Part shown: positions 43,861 through 56,600 of the stretch, in pieces | Layout of the letters: every line of letters begins with the position of its first letter | How positions within the stretch are numbered: the stretch's first letter is position 1 | Source of the DNA: Kappaphycus alvarezii | Lineage: Eukaryota > Rhodophyta > Florideophyceae > Gigartinales > Solieriaceae | NCBI GenBank assembly: GCA_002205965.3 | Contig: NADL03000457.1 | Location: 1-64,000 of the forward strand | DNA: 64,000 nucleotides | Direction: 5' to 3' | Notes under the pieces: generated by a model | What the model was told of the DNA's origin: nothing | The model's database searches: none | What the model saw: the letters and a program-made list of their open reading frames with translations, nothing else | Position numbers and translations under genes: made by a program

Positions 43861-45474
43861 TTTAATTGCTTACTTACCTTTCAAAGTGGCAAAAAAGACT
43901 TGCAAAAGTCAACAACAGAGCCTTCAAGTCAATGGTCAGTGTACCATAACTACTAGAATTTTTGCGCCCGCACTGTACGCATTATCGTGCCGACTGTACA
44001 GTGCACATGCCATGTAATGACAGGACTATACGATAAACTAGAGTACCTATTTTAATGTACACGACCTTACAGTAATAACTGTACAGTGCCGCGCCACAAA
44101 GTTAGCTGTGGGTAGAACCTATTTACGTCTGACACTTGTTGGTTTGGTGATTCGTTAAGGTATAGTTGATTAGTTGATTGATAGATAGTAGGGGATGATT
44201 ATTCTAGCAGAGATAGCTACTTTAAATAATAATTTGTAAACAACCATTCCACAAAAGCGTAGTCAAGCTATGACTGCGGAATATGCAATCCGGTATTGCA
44301 GAAAAATAAGTGTAACCAATGTTGCCCTAGTATGGAGTACTGTGGATAAGTCCAAGTCGTGGATTTAGCTTTGGACGCAACATTCGGGAACCAATAAGAT
44401 GAACAAAGACAGCTGGTTATCAGCTTTCGTCCATCTATGTTGGGTCGTGCCGGCCCAGTCGTGCTTGAACTGGATAGGTCCGACTTTGCACTGCTTCAAA
44501 AAAGCAGTTGCGAGCCAGTGAATAGATAACGAAGGTTGCTAGCCAGTTGTCGCGCCTTCTAAATTTAATAAGGAAAGCCTAGTATAAGGTACCATAAAAA
44601 GGGAAAGGTATGGTATCCGACTTCGAAGGAACAGTTGGAAGACGGTAAGAAATATAACGACTACTGGTTGGCGCGAGTCTTTTCTCCACACTGGCACTGT
44701 ACGCACTGTACAGTACCAACAAGTATAGTAACACGCGCTATAAACTGCATCGCTTAAAGTGTGTCGGGACCGTACGCCTACCGTGCATTCACAGTTTTCA
44801 GTACATAGTATCGGATGGCACGTTCCGCCACGCGTACTGTAGGGCAGTTTACAGTAGATACCGCCGCTTACCCTAGTCCAAGGGCGCGGATGTAGATATT
44901 TGTAGATATTTGGGGTTAGCTGTAGCTATTTAAGCACCGATGAGCTCCCGATCCGAGGGAGCTCACACAACATCATCATAGTGCCGGGCAGTAAAGCGAC
45001 TACCCGGTTAAGGTAAGTTTTGCTCCCACGCTACCGTTCTGACCAACTATATGGGTCGTTACACTCGCCTCGCGCCCGCATCTTTAGCTCTGCGCCCCAT
45101 TATCCACAGGAATAGGGTGTTGAGGATCTTGTCAGTCGAGCAACCGTAGATCGCCCGTCATCCACAGGATACTCTACGCTACACGTTAAGTGGCTAGGGA
45201 ATGTCGGAGAAATAACGGGGAAGAGATCCGCTCCATTTGCACGTTCCCACCTCCCTCGTCACCCGTGCCGTTGCACGTTTCGCTTCGGTGACCGTTCAGT
45301 TCGCTCCCGTTAGAGGTGAAGAAGTTATGGTCATATACGAAGCCCTGGCCTCGGAGCTCAATCCCTTAGCTCGCCGGGCTCTTCGGAAGTAGGTTTCCGA
45401 TATCCTAGAAGCCCGACTCGTGGAGAGCATAGCACCTCTGTCTACGCAGCGTCGTACGTTAAAAAGCTCGTCGC
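43861..45474. other. Spacer rich in the ACTGTACAGT palindrome
   Basis: No gene is recognised. Perfect ACTGTACAGT palindromes are at 43993-44002, 44078-44087 and 44705-44714. A segment ending TAGCTATTTAAGCACC near 44935, followed by inverted GAGCTCCC/GGGAGCTC, could be the end of an LTR. A short plus reading with VMVIYEALASELNPLARRAL (about 45330) may be the start of the Gypsy gag that follows. Confidence 0.35.
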
Positions 45475-45479
45475 AAACG

Positions 45480-45996
45480 TTGTTGTATTTCACTTCACAG
45501 ACCTTACAGCTTTAAACGAATTCACTTCATATACTGTACTGTAGATTCAAACCACTGGTAACCTTGCAGCCAGGGCTACTAGGCACTTTGCTGTCATTAC
45601 ACTTTCCGTACAGTTCTGAACACAGCGTTTGACCACATTGGTACACTTGGAATAGTTACGGGCGAGTTGCACACTGGTATATTACATCATTGCTTTACCA
45701 ATCAAAAGTCGCCTTGCTATCCCATGCCATCTGGACCAATGTACTTCTTACATCTTGTCAGAGTATGTCACTCTTGCCGACTACAATTCTGAAAGCGCTA
45801 CTTACGATACCGTCAGGGCTGTTTTACGGGAATACCTTTGAAATCGCTACTGTTAGACTGCATTTTCCTTTAGTTTGTAGCTATCTTCAGTTCTATATAA
45901 ACCCTGGTTTAGAGCGTCCGGCTTTACCCAGCGAGCCTCAACCAAAGTTTCAACCACAGTTCTACCTTGATCTGCTCGTGTGCGCTTAACACCCAC
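45480..45996 (+). mobile_element. Solo LTR (family 2, copy 1), 517 bp
   Basis: It is colinear with the reverse complement of 58511-59036 over its length; shared blocks include TGTACTGTA, GGAATAGTTACG, GAAAGCGCTACT and CATTTTCCTTTAGT. Direct repeats AAACG flank it (45475-45479 and 45997-46001). The implied termini are TTGTTG and CCCAC rather than TG...CA, so the exact ends are uncertain by one base each side. It interrupts sequence that may be Gypsy gag. Confidence 0.6.
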
Positions 45997-46645
45997 AAAC
46001 GGTAGCTTCGCCTTCGCTTGGTCGAGGGCGTCAAAGAAAGACGCCCTGAACTGCACGCAAGTCCTGATGCCCATTTTTCACTTCCGACTCCGACGCGAAA
46101 CGATTAGACATAGAATTATCCAACAAATGTCGACGCGTTGCCCATTAACCCATAGAAGGCAACGGAAAGTGAGCCTTCCGTTGGCTAAGATTACGAGGGC
46201 CGCCCCGATTCCTCAAATGTTCATCGCTGTCAATCCCTCTACCCGGGACACGATTAGTATATTCTTTGTACGTCAGTTGCTTTTGCTGCTACGCAGTCGG
46301 CTACAAACAGTCCGTATGCCAACGCGAGGACTCAAGAACGCCGTAGGGTACCACACGTTAATATCCCTTTGGTCCCTTATTCCGAGAACGTTCTTCCGTG
46401 AATGATTCGCCCCCAACGTCGCATTCGGGTCTGGCGGCCGGGAATTATTGACCCCAAGACTCAATGTTGTACGCGCTGGTGCCTAACGTCGAGCACCAAG
46501 CGTTAAACCTTGGAGTAGCTAATCTCGCGTTCGGTACCCTAGGTCTGTTGGAACCGTAACTCGTCGTTGTCCAAAAGCTGGTTCCTGCTTTCTTGAGGGT
46601 CGATTAATATGGGTCTTATCGGCTAGATAACGTCTAGACCCACGC

Positions 46646-48069
46646 AATGGGTAGCGGAGGGAGTAGGATTGATCTAAAATTTCTCCGCTTCCTCGATCTA
46701 ATCACCCACTTCGAACGGTTTGATGGGACGCGCTCCATTAAACTAGTAACGTTTCTCAAGGACGTGCGCTTAGAATTTAATGTAGCCCACGTCTCGGACG
46801 GGATTGCTCTCTTGATGGTCAGTCGACTCGTCGAAAAGGAAGCCACGCGACTTTACGGCTCAATAGCTTGATAAAGTCCGCCGAAGATAAGATGTGCCGA
46901 CTTTCCTGGCCACGTTTGGTGAGCGCTTACGTTCATCGGTACCTTAAATTCGTGGTACTCTCCGACTCCGCCAATCGAGTCGCGCAAATTCATCAACGTC
47001 CCGACAAAGACGAGAAAGTGTACCGCGATCGTCTTGAGTAATACGCTGCGGAGTGCAGCCCGGTTTACAGAAACGACACGCTGGTAAACTACTACACCCA
47101 AGGTTTACTCCCAACTACGAGGGACCAGGCTATGGAAGCCCTTCATCGTATACCCTTCGAGGCTCCTTCGTCTTTATCAAACGTTATACGGCTAGCGTAG
47201 GCCGAAGGAAATACATTAAATGCTCGACACATGAAGTTTGCGACGCCCACTACGGTAAAAGGGCAACAAAAGTCTGCCTTGCTCCTAGGGAACCTCAAAA
47301 CGATCGGTGGGTACGAATCCGATGGGCCGCCGCCCGAAGGCAGCGGGCCCGTCCGTGGATCAGGCCATCCGTTATAGTTAATGCCGCGAGGTGCCGCGCT
47401 TGACATTCCGAATAGCTCTTCACCGTCTAGGTAAGCCACGGACCTGAACGGAAAGGGCGTGGAAACCATCGACGTTTCCTTCTGCATCCGCTTCCTCCGC
47501 TTTCGAACAACGACTTGAAAGCCGCGATCGCAATGATACCCGAGAACGATCAGAGCCATTTGTTTTTGCTCTGTCAAGGTGGTCATTCGATGATCCGTTT
47601 TCAGTTCCTTTCGCTGAAGCAGCAACTTTTCGCCGCGTACTACAACAACGGATACTGGATGGAGGCCCACCCGCATATGCGAAATCTCCTCTCGCAACGA
47701 GTAGGGGAAGTTGACATCGAGCCGTACGTTCGCAGCTCACGCGAATCCTTGCTAACGAGTCCTGCCGTAACGTTTGACGCCTCACCTGTGTCTCTATCCG
47801 TCCCCCATAACGCGCACCCCGCTAACCCCATGGCCTTCAGATCCATGGGACAGCCCCCGCAACGTGAGCTGCGTGACGCCGGTCGTGGCAAAGATAGACG
47901 CGGACGTTTTCGCGATGCGATGTTATTGCTCGGACGGATGCTCGACGAAGAAGACGGAGAGTACAGGATAGAGGAAGCACCGATAAATTTACTCACTGAC
48001 GCTATCGGTGATCCTCGAGATTTGGGTTACGATCGTGGCGATCCGAGCGAGAAGTCAAAAAACAAGTAA
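46646..48069 (+). pseudogene. gag: Gypsy gag remnant
   Basis: 46647-46871 encodes FLDLITHFERFDGTRSIKL, typical of the start of a Gag capsid region. A frame at 47515-48069 (184 codons) contains a damaged zinc knuckle, LLCQGGHSMIR, in which only one Cys and the His survive. It is followed by FQFLSLKQQLFAAYYNNGYWM and an Arg/Asp-rich C-terminus. Between them the reading crosses stops and frame changes. Base composition is richer in GC than the flanking DNA. Confidence 0.5.
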
Positions 48070-48704
48070 AGGCGACCGCTCCAGGGAGCCCCGATGGCTT
48101 GTCTCTGACGATGTTACATTGGCCTCTAGAGATTAGTGGTAGACTGTATCATTCGATCGCGAAACTCGACCCGCTCGAACGCAAGCTGGCTGAGACGATC
48201 CTTATGGGCTAACTCGAAGCGAAAGCGAGAAAAATCTCGCCGGGTACCACCGAAGCTCTGTCGACGGGTACTGACGGGAACAGGTCATGCGAAGAAGTGA
48301 CCTCGTCTAACAAAAGCGAATTTCCCGAAGCGTCCCGGGTCCGGCAAGTATCCAGCAAGCCGGGGCCAGATGTAAGCACGCTGGGGTCACCCGGTGTTGC
48401 GAACTAAATGACCTCTGCTGAAGGTCCAGCAGAGGAGGTGCCAACGGTATCTGGCACCCCTCAGAGAGAAAGGCGGAAAAGGAATTTGCGCAGGCAACGT
48501 CGGGGACGACTGAAAAATCACCCCTGCCCACGGCCCCCTCCGCTACCAACTTCCTCAACTGAAAACGTTTTCTTATTTTCCGGGGACATCTTCCTACTGA
48601 TCGCATCAATATGCAAGACGTTCTGAGAGCTAAAACCGTTTACGTTTGCCTTCGATTTGTGCTCTGGATACAACTTAATTGCGTAAGACCCCCTCCCGGA
48701 GTGA
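48070..48704. other. Decayed linker of the Gypsy remnant
   Basis: No clear domain. The position suggests the gag-protease linker. Small inverted repeats around TCCAGCAGAGG/CCTCTGCTGAAGG occur near 48410-48440. Confidence 0.3.
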
Positions 48705-49157
48705 TTGCAACGAAATTTTATCCCTAAAGCCCCGGTACAGAACCTCGCGGGCGCCCCTAACATTCTGGTGATCCTAAAGGAGTATGTTTCATTTCATGTC
48801 TGCTTGGAGAACACGAACTTGCGGATTCAGTTCTTAATAACCGAAAAATTGTTTGTGATCGTAATCCCTGGTACAGAGTTCATGTCAGAGCATTTCGAGA
48901 ACCATGGAATCCAACAATACCGGTTATATTTTGTCTCCGGCGGACATGTAAGCGTCTTGTCCACGGTGCCTGAGGAGAAGGGCGGTAGCGTTAAGGTGGA
49001 CGACTGTAGCCTCTTTCTTAGTGATGGTAGGCGATCCCTCTTAACAGATATGATAGATACGTACAAGATCCGCACCATTTTCCGGCTTTCAAGTCCCCGC
49101 ATACTACCAGCGACTCGTGTGGATACGATCAGATGCCGTCGGCTTTGTATATGATCA
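48705..49157 (+). pseudogene. pol: Gypsy protease region remnant
   Basis: 150 codons whose middle reads FVIVIPGTEFMSEHFENHGI then YRLYFVSGGHVSVLS. This corresponds to the C-terminal half of a retropepsin-like domain, just after the usual I-x-G-T-(D/E)-F-L segment. The catalytic DSG/DTG part is not recognisable upstream. Confidence 0.5.
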
Positions 49158-49512
49158 GCCCCAGTCATCGTTCTAGACGCCGCAAGGACTACGCGTGCCC
49201 AACGGGGTTGTCGAGATAGAACCAAACACGGAATTCCGGTTTCTTGTCGCCAGATTCACGAAGCAAACGCGTTTGCTTCAGAAGGGATAAGTGGTTGCGT
49301 TCGCTAAACGTAACCAGTTAACGTTACTAACTCCGGAACGGGAGGAGACAGAAACACTCGCGCAAGTGCTTTTGCCTCCCTGGTGTAGTACCTGCCCCGA
49401 AGGGCACCACTCTTAAGGGAGCTCACGGGTATCTTCCCCTCCAGAGGATCGGTAGCTATCCGATTCGCACTTTCCTAAGAATGCGGATTGCCCGGTCGGG
49501 ACCGCGAAAACG
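49158..49512. other. Decayed linker between protease and RT
   Basis: No long open frame and no recognised domain. By position it is pol sequence of the Gypsy remnant. Confidence 0.3.
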
Positions 49513-50990
49513 TTGCGGCCGGAAGATCACGTAAAGGGGACGGATAACGATAAAGGGAAGTGGGAGGACTCGATCCGCTTTGAACACATTGACACGGATA
49601 CGCTTCGTGAAGTGGTTTCAACGATGTTGCGAAAGAATGAAACGATGTGGACGACGGCATTTAGGCAGACATGCGCGACGCATCACTACATAGAACTAGA
49701 GACGGGCACAAAGCCAGTTCGACAGATTCCGTATCTTTTGCGACCCGCTATACGCCATATCGTTAGCAATGAGATAGATAAAAAGTTAACGGCAGGTGTC
49801 TTTGAACCTGTGACGAGCGGATAAACATCCCTGGTCGTTATAGTGCCAAAAAATACGGCCTCTTACGCTTCTGTATCGACTATCGTAAGCTAAAAGCAAA
49901 AAAGTTTGCATTTACGTATCCTTTCCCGCGGATGGACGACTGTATCGACTAGCTAGGAGAAAATCAGATTTTCACGACGTTAAATGCGCACACGGGGTAC
50001 TTGTAAGTCACGATCAACGATGCGGATGGGGACAATACCACATTCACGTCCCCCATAGGAACGTTTCGGTACACGCGGATGCCGTTGTGATTGAAAACTC
50101 CCCCGCAACGTTCCAGCTGGCATTGAAAATTATACTTTCGAGGGTTTTTTGGCAGACGTGCCTCGTGTACCTCGACGATGTAATTGTCGTTTCCAAATCC
50201 GTGGAGTAAAACATACGTCACGTGGACGACGTACTAACTCTCCTTCGTGGAGCCGGAGTTGCTTTAAAGCTGAGGAAGTGTAACTTCTTTCAGACGCGCA
50301 CCGACTACCTGGGTCACTTCTTAGAATCAGGTTGGATAAGCGTCGCCAAGGGCACGACCGCAGAGTTCTGGAACTACGAGTTCCCGGGAACTTTGACCCA
50401 AGCTCGCTTGGTCTTGGGCGCGTGCGACGTATTTCGGCGTTTCGTTGAATATTTCGCTAATATCGCTGGTTTGTTTACGTAAATGACGAAGAGGGTCTCA
50501 CTTGACTATCACAACCCATCGGATGCACAGCGCGAGTTGTTCGCTACGTTGGAGAACCCTCTAATGTCTCCACCCGTTCTCGCACTCCCCCGTTTGGGAC
50601 GACTCTACGTGTTTTATTTTGACCTTCCCGCCTACCAAAAAGGTTTTATGCTGCTCCGAAACCAATTAGAAGGCTGACTTAAGCCGATTGCGTACCGTTC
50701 CTTCACGTTAAAGGACGCAAAAATAAAGTATTCGACAACGGAACCGGAGTGCTTCGCCGTTATATGGGCGATAACGACGCTTCGCCCATACATTGAGGGA
50801 ACTCGCTTCACTGTACGTTAGGATCATGATAGCCTCCGTTGGCTCATGAATCTCGCGGAGCCAAGCGGGCCCCTTGCCCTTTCGCTCCTGCGTTTAATTG
50901 TGTTCGAATTATAAATCGAGTACCAACTCATACGAGTTGACCGGACTCACTTTCCCGTCTGGCTACTACGTCAGCCCTTCTGGGGTCGAT
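49513..50990 (+). pseudogene. pol: Gypsy reverse transcriptase and RNase H remnant
   Basis: RT fingers: HHYIELETGTKPVRQIPYLL at about 49680-49740, then VTSG followed by a stop in place of Trp. Palm: RFCIDYRKLKAKKF, YPFPRMDDCID, then GTFRYTRMPL. After a frameshift comes the catalytic loop LVYLDDVIVVSK near 50158-50195, still present. Connection and RNase H: LKLRKCNFFQTRTDYLGHFL, VLALPRLGRLYVF, KYSTTEPECFAVIWAITTLRPY and DHDSLRWLM. At least six stops and frame changes make it non-functional. No integrase follows; the sequence changes to Copia near 51060. Confidence 0.85.
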
Positions 50991-51099
50991 TGACAACGAA
51001 CTTATGTCGTACAACGATAGAGAGTTTCCAATGATGGTCATATCGAGGGAGACAAAATGGTTGTATCTCGAGACCTAATATTCAATCAGTCTGGAAGCT

Positions 51100-52922
51100 C
51101 AAAACTTCAATGTACTACAGTAGATCTGAAAGATTATTCCGAAAAAGACACTTTCTAGGTTGAAGATAAGTCCTCGCTGCGGGACATTTACACACAGTCC
51201 CCTGCGGCGCAAGACCCTGAGGAGGTACACGTGTCCCCGTGAAACGATATTCATCCTTTTATTCAGGATGACTCCTGTGCAGTCATCCATCGTCTCTCAT
51301 CTAGAGAATCCAGGAAGCCAAATAGGGGGGTTTCCTAGCCCCACAGAAGATGTGTCTCTCATTGCTGATACTGAATCGAACTCCTTCGGCTTCCCTGCTT
51401 CGTACGAAGACGCTACTTCTCCCAAGAACATCAATTTCTGGATGTCTTGAATCAAGAAGGAAGACGACTTCATTCGGGAATATAGAAATTTCAAACTCGT
51501 CCCATGGACCCCAGTAGTGCACGTAATTACTTGTCACTATGTTTCGCGTAAAAAACGGAAGCTGGTCCGAAAGTCTGCATCGTCTCCAAGGGATCTAGGC
51601 AGGTCCATTGATTGGAGTACAAAGACGAGTAAGCTCCTGTAGTTTCTTTGTCTGTTTTACCACGTCTATTTGCTTGACAAATCTCATCTACCTCAAATAT
51701 AATCAAATGGACGTGGTGACCTCCTTTTTTAACGGATATTTTGAGGAGAAAATATATATGGAAGTTCCATCTGACTTTCGTGATGAAAAAATCCTGATCA
51801 AGTTTGAAGAGTTCTAAAAGCCTTATACGGGCTAAGTCAGGCCCCAAATCAATGATATGTAATAATAAACGATTAGTCCCAAGTCTTCGATTCGAAAGCA
51901 AAATGAACATGCCTTTATGTGTCTAGACATGGTAAATCAGTCTCGATAATTGTGCTATACAATCAAGATGATATCTTGATTGAAGAGTCCAGTTAAATTG
52001 GACTAGTAGGATTCACAAAAGAGTTGAAGAGACGCTTTAAGGTGAAAAATATTTGTACTTTCCAGGATTTGCTTACAATCTAAGTTTCTCGTCGCCGTGC
52101 AAAAATGAGTTTTCAGTTTTCTCAGGAATCTTATACGGGGAAGATACTCAAAAGGCTCAAAATGGTTGATTTAAATCCCTTAGAAACTCCTTTGGTGCTT
52201 TCAGATGGTGATAAACCTCTAGAAAAGGACAGCGAACGTCCTTTGTCGAAACCATATCGCTACACAATTGGAAGCTACATGTATTTAGATATATAAGCTC
52301 ATCCAGAAATTGTTTTCGGAGTCATAAATGTTTCGCAGCACTGCTTAAGCCCTCCTTTGAGTCACTGGAAAGCAGTGAAGTGAGTCTATTGCTACCTCAA
52401 GGGAGCTATGAACCTTGGTGTTTGTTTCGGACCCTCTTCCGCGCTACGATTATCGGTTACAGCGACTCCGACTGTCGCTCATCTCGCAAATCAACCGAAA
52501 GGTTTGTCTTCATGGTTTGTAAAGTTTCTATTTCATGGCGGTCCAAGAAGCAAGGATGTGTCTTCCTGTCTTCCTGTGAAGCAGAATAAATTTCGCTCTG
52601 AACTGCTTTTAAGGAATCCATTTGGTTCTCTAGTCTCCTCTGTGAGATAATGGGTGCAGAAAATCACATAAAGATTTCAATCCTCGCCGATAGCTACGGA
52701 TCATTTAGCTCTGCCAAGAAACAGTCCATTAACAAGCTAAATAAGCATATTGATATTCGGTACCACTTTGTTCGCGGAGCATTAGCTGGAGAGCAGATCT
52801 GGATATCAAATTGCCGAACCGAAGATCAATTCTCCGATATTCTGACAAACCATCTGCTTCGAGTCAAGCTTATGAAGATTAGACGTAAGTCTGGCATCGT
52901 TCCTCTTAGCTTTCCCAATTAG
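51100..52922 (+). pseudogene. pol: Copia reverse transcriptase and RNase H remnant
   Basis: The sequence reads through many stops and frame changes. 51430-51500 gives FIREYRNFKLVPWTPV, the linker before RT. 51700-51830 gives QMDVVTSFFNGYFEEKIYME and, after a stop, KALYGL, the Copia RT signature. 52105-52296 gives KPLEKDSERPLSKPYRYTIG. 52460-52590 gives GYSDSDCRSSRKSTERFVF and SWRSKKQGCVFLSSCEAE, which is the RNase H. 52650-52922 gives KHIDIRYHFVRGALAGEQIW and FSDILTNHLL, the end of pol. The YVDD loop region is too degraded to identify. A G-rich purine tract and LTR B follow directly. Confidence 0.85.
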
Positions 52923-52941
52923 TTTTTATTTTGTTCAGATT

Positions 52942-52982
52942 GAGGGGGCAATATTGTGGTCAGTTCTAGTTTGAGGGGGCGT
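52942..52982 (+). promoter_or_regulatory. Duplicated polypurine tract of Copia
   Basis: TTGAGGGGGC occurs at 52942-52951 and again at 52971-52980, the second directly before LTR B. It is the expected plus-strand primer. Confidence 0.75.
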
Positions 52983-53407
52983 GCTTGTGTAAATTCAATT
53001 ACTTTCCATCGCCTCCGCTGACAGCGTACAGCTGGCAAAGAGGCTTACGGACTTCGTTTAATGTAGTTTACTGTACAACCTAGAATCTGACCGTTACCTT
53101 TTTGCACTGTTCAGTACTGTAAGCTTGAGCTAATCTCCTTTAAATCAGGTCAATGGATTTAAGGTTAGCCTACCACGGTCGCCTACATGGCTTGAAGAAA
53201 ATTACTTCCATCGTCTAAAAGCACCAGTAGCCCGCTCCGAGGTCTGTACAAGCCTCGGTTTCCCTCCATGTTCTGTCTGAGTAAAGTTAGTCACCACCTT
53301 CTCTCCTATCAACTCTCTTCTCTATTCCTTGACTTCCTTTCTCTCCCACTCTCTCTTTCACTCTCCTTATCTCATCCCCTAGCTCTGTCTCCGCCTTTCC
53401 TCTATCA
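52983..53407 (+). repeat. Copia LTR B (3' LTR)
   Basis: It starts TGCTTGTGTAAATTC and ends CCTCTATCA. It is colinear with LTRs A and C and lies immediately downstream of the Copia pol remnant and its purine tract. It is diverged from both other copies, so this element is old. Confidence 0.85.
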
Positions 53408-53569
53408 GTGCTAGGGTGAAAAATTGGAATTGGCAGTAGTATTGAAGCCATACCGAGAATTTTCGAGATTCAATGCTAGTCTGGGATTCCAAGACATGAA
53501 GGACAGTATTCCCATTCTTTAAACTCTGGGAGAGCCATAAATGCGCGAAAAGCCTACCAGGGAAATTTT

Positions 53570-53625
53570 GGGATAGATAGAATCTATCTTCCCACAGTGA
53601 AAACACCCAAAACCTCCCGCCTGTC
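53570..53625 (+). mobile_element. RLE 3'-tail fragment
   Basis: Contains GGGATAGATAGAATCTATCT, CACAGTGAAAACACCC and AAAACCTCCC. This is the same tail as elsewhere, in plus orientation. No clean target duplication was found. Confidence 0.6.
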
Positions 53626-53629
53626 TCCT

Positions 53630-56600
53630 GGAATCGCCAATAAAATGTTGTTCTTGTAATGTCTAATGGATTGATCACGTCAGCGCCTCCTGCGATGGTG
53701 ATTTTTGTGGGATAATTACACTAAAAAGGATAAAGTTAGATAGCATACACAATGTCGACCACTTTCGCTGAGTGTCTGCAGGTGCTTATTATGTCCCAAT
53801 CTTCTTAATAACAGCTCTGAGAAATAAATTTCAAAGCTTGATAGAATATGAGCTAGAAGCCAAAAATGCCGCGGCCGAGATGTTGTTCGCGGAGATGAAC
53901 CTGACCCCAGGAGAAGAAATTTTCGTGTCGTTGTTGATAAGGTAAAAATAGCGCCAACGAAAAAGAAAACCACTAGCTACCCGAAGTGAAAGTCCTTAGT
54001 AGTGCCTCAAGTGCTACAATAGACATTAACGGATGCCAGAACAAAGGGCGTAAAAGCTGAGTGATTTTTCTAGCAATCAACTCTAAAATACATGCTACAC
54101 TACCTCGATTACAGAATAAGGAGCTTATTGAAGTTTTTCGTTTGAAACTGGTTCCAAACCTGCTTTCTGTCTCATTGAGGAAGCATTTAAATCAGCTTTT
54201 ACAGACTTTCCTTCGAACCAAAAATCTCGATAGCACCACAAAAAGCATCAGGAGACGAGGAAAGACTTTATGTTGACGCAAATAGTTTAAAAAACTCTTG
54301 GAAGATACCAAACAATTGTACTCCTGTAAGTCTCCATCCTTTAGATCAGGACCTAGCACTTCCCTGAAGACATCATCAGAACCCACATAGTTCCCATAAA
54401 TGCCCTTGAATGGCCTACAACTACTGACCTCTCGGTGCAACTAATACAGATGACCTGAATCCCATCCAACCGGAGCCATTGCCGGAACCACCATATTCAA
54501 CCAATCCATTCCTTCAACTCCTGTATGTCCCGGGTCGGGATCTTCCTCTTCATCCGCAGACTCCTCATTTTGCTCTCCTTTTCCTTCTGATTTATTCTCG
54601 GACTCCCTTTCTCCTTCTCCTGACTCACCCTCGCTCTCCTCTTCTTTCATCCCATAGACCGGCTCTTGGACCACCTTCTTCTCGAAGCACTCCCCTGCTT
54701 TATCATCTTCTTCCTTCGAGTCCCCTTCTATCTATTACATCGCTTTTATTTCCACTAATTGACGAGAATTGAGCTCTGTGAGAAGTTTTCTGGTTTGACG
54801 ACTAGTTTATTCCTTTACGTCGGTTTTTCCCGGAGGCAATCAAGGAGAGATGGTGATGGTTTAGGATAATGGGCTTTGAAAATGGGGTGAGAAGGGGGTG
54901 TTCCGTGGATGGTGGATGTCAAGGGGAATTTTATTGTCAAATATTTGTTGTTCCAAGGTTGGTTATAAATTTTGGCAGCAAAAGACTGTTTTAAATAACT
55001 TCAAGAGGCTCATATTTTCTGGACCGCTGAACCAAAGCGTATGCTAAAATTGGTGTTGTAGTGGGCACTTTTGAAAGCACCTTTAAAAGGATTATTTATA
55101 ACGAAATAATATCCAGAAACCTCGGTTATAGAAAAAGGTATTTAAGTTCAAATAGGGTCAAGAACTCTAAAAGAATTACTGTCCATAAAAAAGAAAGAGA
55201 AAAGGGTATAAAGAAACTTAATTTTCGTCGCTTAAAAGAAATAGAAAGTAGTAGGTGAAACAAAGGGAAATGAAGTGAAGAGAAACACGTAAAGGGGGGA
55301 ACTTTGGCGAGTAAAGAGAAAACCCTCAGTTCCTCGCTTAGCGAACTTCAGCGATTTTTGAAGTAAATAATAAATAACTATAGTTCTTTGTATCTGGGCA
55401 GAAACAGCAAGAATGCTATTGAGTATTGGGTGAACCTAATCATGAAAAAAATACTTTTTGCTTGAAATATGTTACTATAAAATATAGAGAACATTTTTTT
55501 CGTGAGAAAAACTAGAACCTCTAATGATGTATACAATAATGATTTTCCAAGTTTCTATGAGTAAAGAAAAGAATTTGCAATCCCAGTAACTGATCGGTTT
55601 CCAATACCTCCCCAGACTGAGTTCAAAGACGATATAGTTAATAGCCAAATGAAAGTACAATGGTATTCGGTAAAGAACCAAATGCTTAAGGAGTTAAACC
55701 GGCCGGAAACGGAGCACAGATGTTTCTTAAATGTAAAAATTAAAACCAAAGACTTTTCTTAAGTTTTAATAGCCATTAAATATTTTATCTGTACCGAAGA
55801 AGCATTGAAATATATTTGTGCTTTGTAGAGAGATTTCGTCCATGATATTTGTGGTAAACAAGCTCTATAAATAGCTCTTCAAGAAGAATTTGAATATTTG
55901 TAAATAATTACCAAGTACTCTGCTGCTACGGATGACTCTAATGAGAAATTCAGAAAGGAAAGTGATTCTAACATTAAAGACAGGAATATACAGGAGCAAG
56001 TCCTTGTTCACGTGAGTCCTAGAGACCAAATGAATGGAAGTGATAAATGCAGCATGATAATTTGAAACTTGGCTAGTAAGTATCTAGTGCAAATTAAACG
56101 AAAAAAAGCACTAGCAGACAATAAAATGGAGCAATTTACAATACCCTGTGATAAAATGCAGTCATTAGAGAAGGATTACCGTAGTTAAAGGCTCAAATAA
56201 ATGGAATTTATGACTTATTTGAATCAAGTCTTGTTCAGTTTTATTCTTAAAAAATCTTAAAACGCTGAGAAGTCCGTTTATCTCAATTACTGCGTCAATA
56301 TATATATATATATAATTTTCTCAACAATTGAAATATGTTAACTAGTCATGTGGTATACTGTCGAAAAGTGCTTGAAGACAGGATCCTGTTGGGTACGCTG
56401 AGAAATACACCTGAATGACAGCGGTAGTTTAAATCGCAAATATTATCAACTTCTAAAATATCTTTGGTGGCGCGCAATATCAAGCTCTCGCCTCTATAGC
56501 CTTATATAATTAAAAACGCAAAAAGAAGAATGTTAGCCTGCTTCCTCAGACATTTGGTGCTTTCCAATACTTGTTCATACGTGTATCCGGTTCATTTTAG

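Noticed and set aside
54441-54674. Glu-rich minus-strand frame
   Set aside because: It lies opposite a polypyrimidine stretch and is explained by composition.
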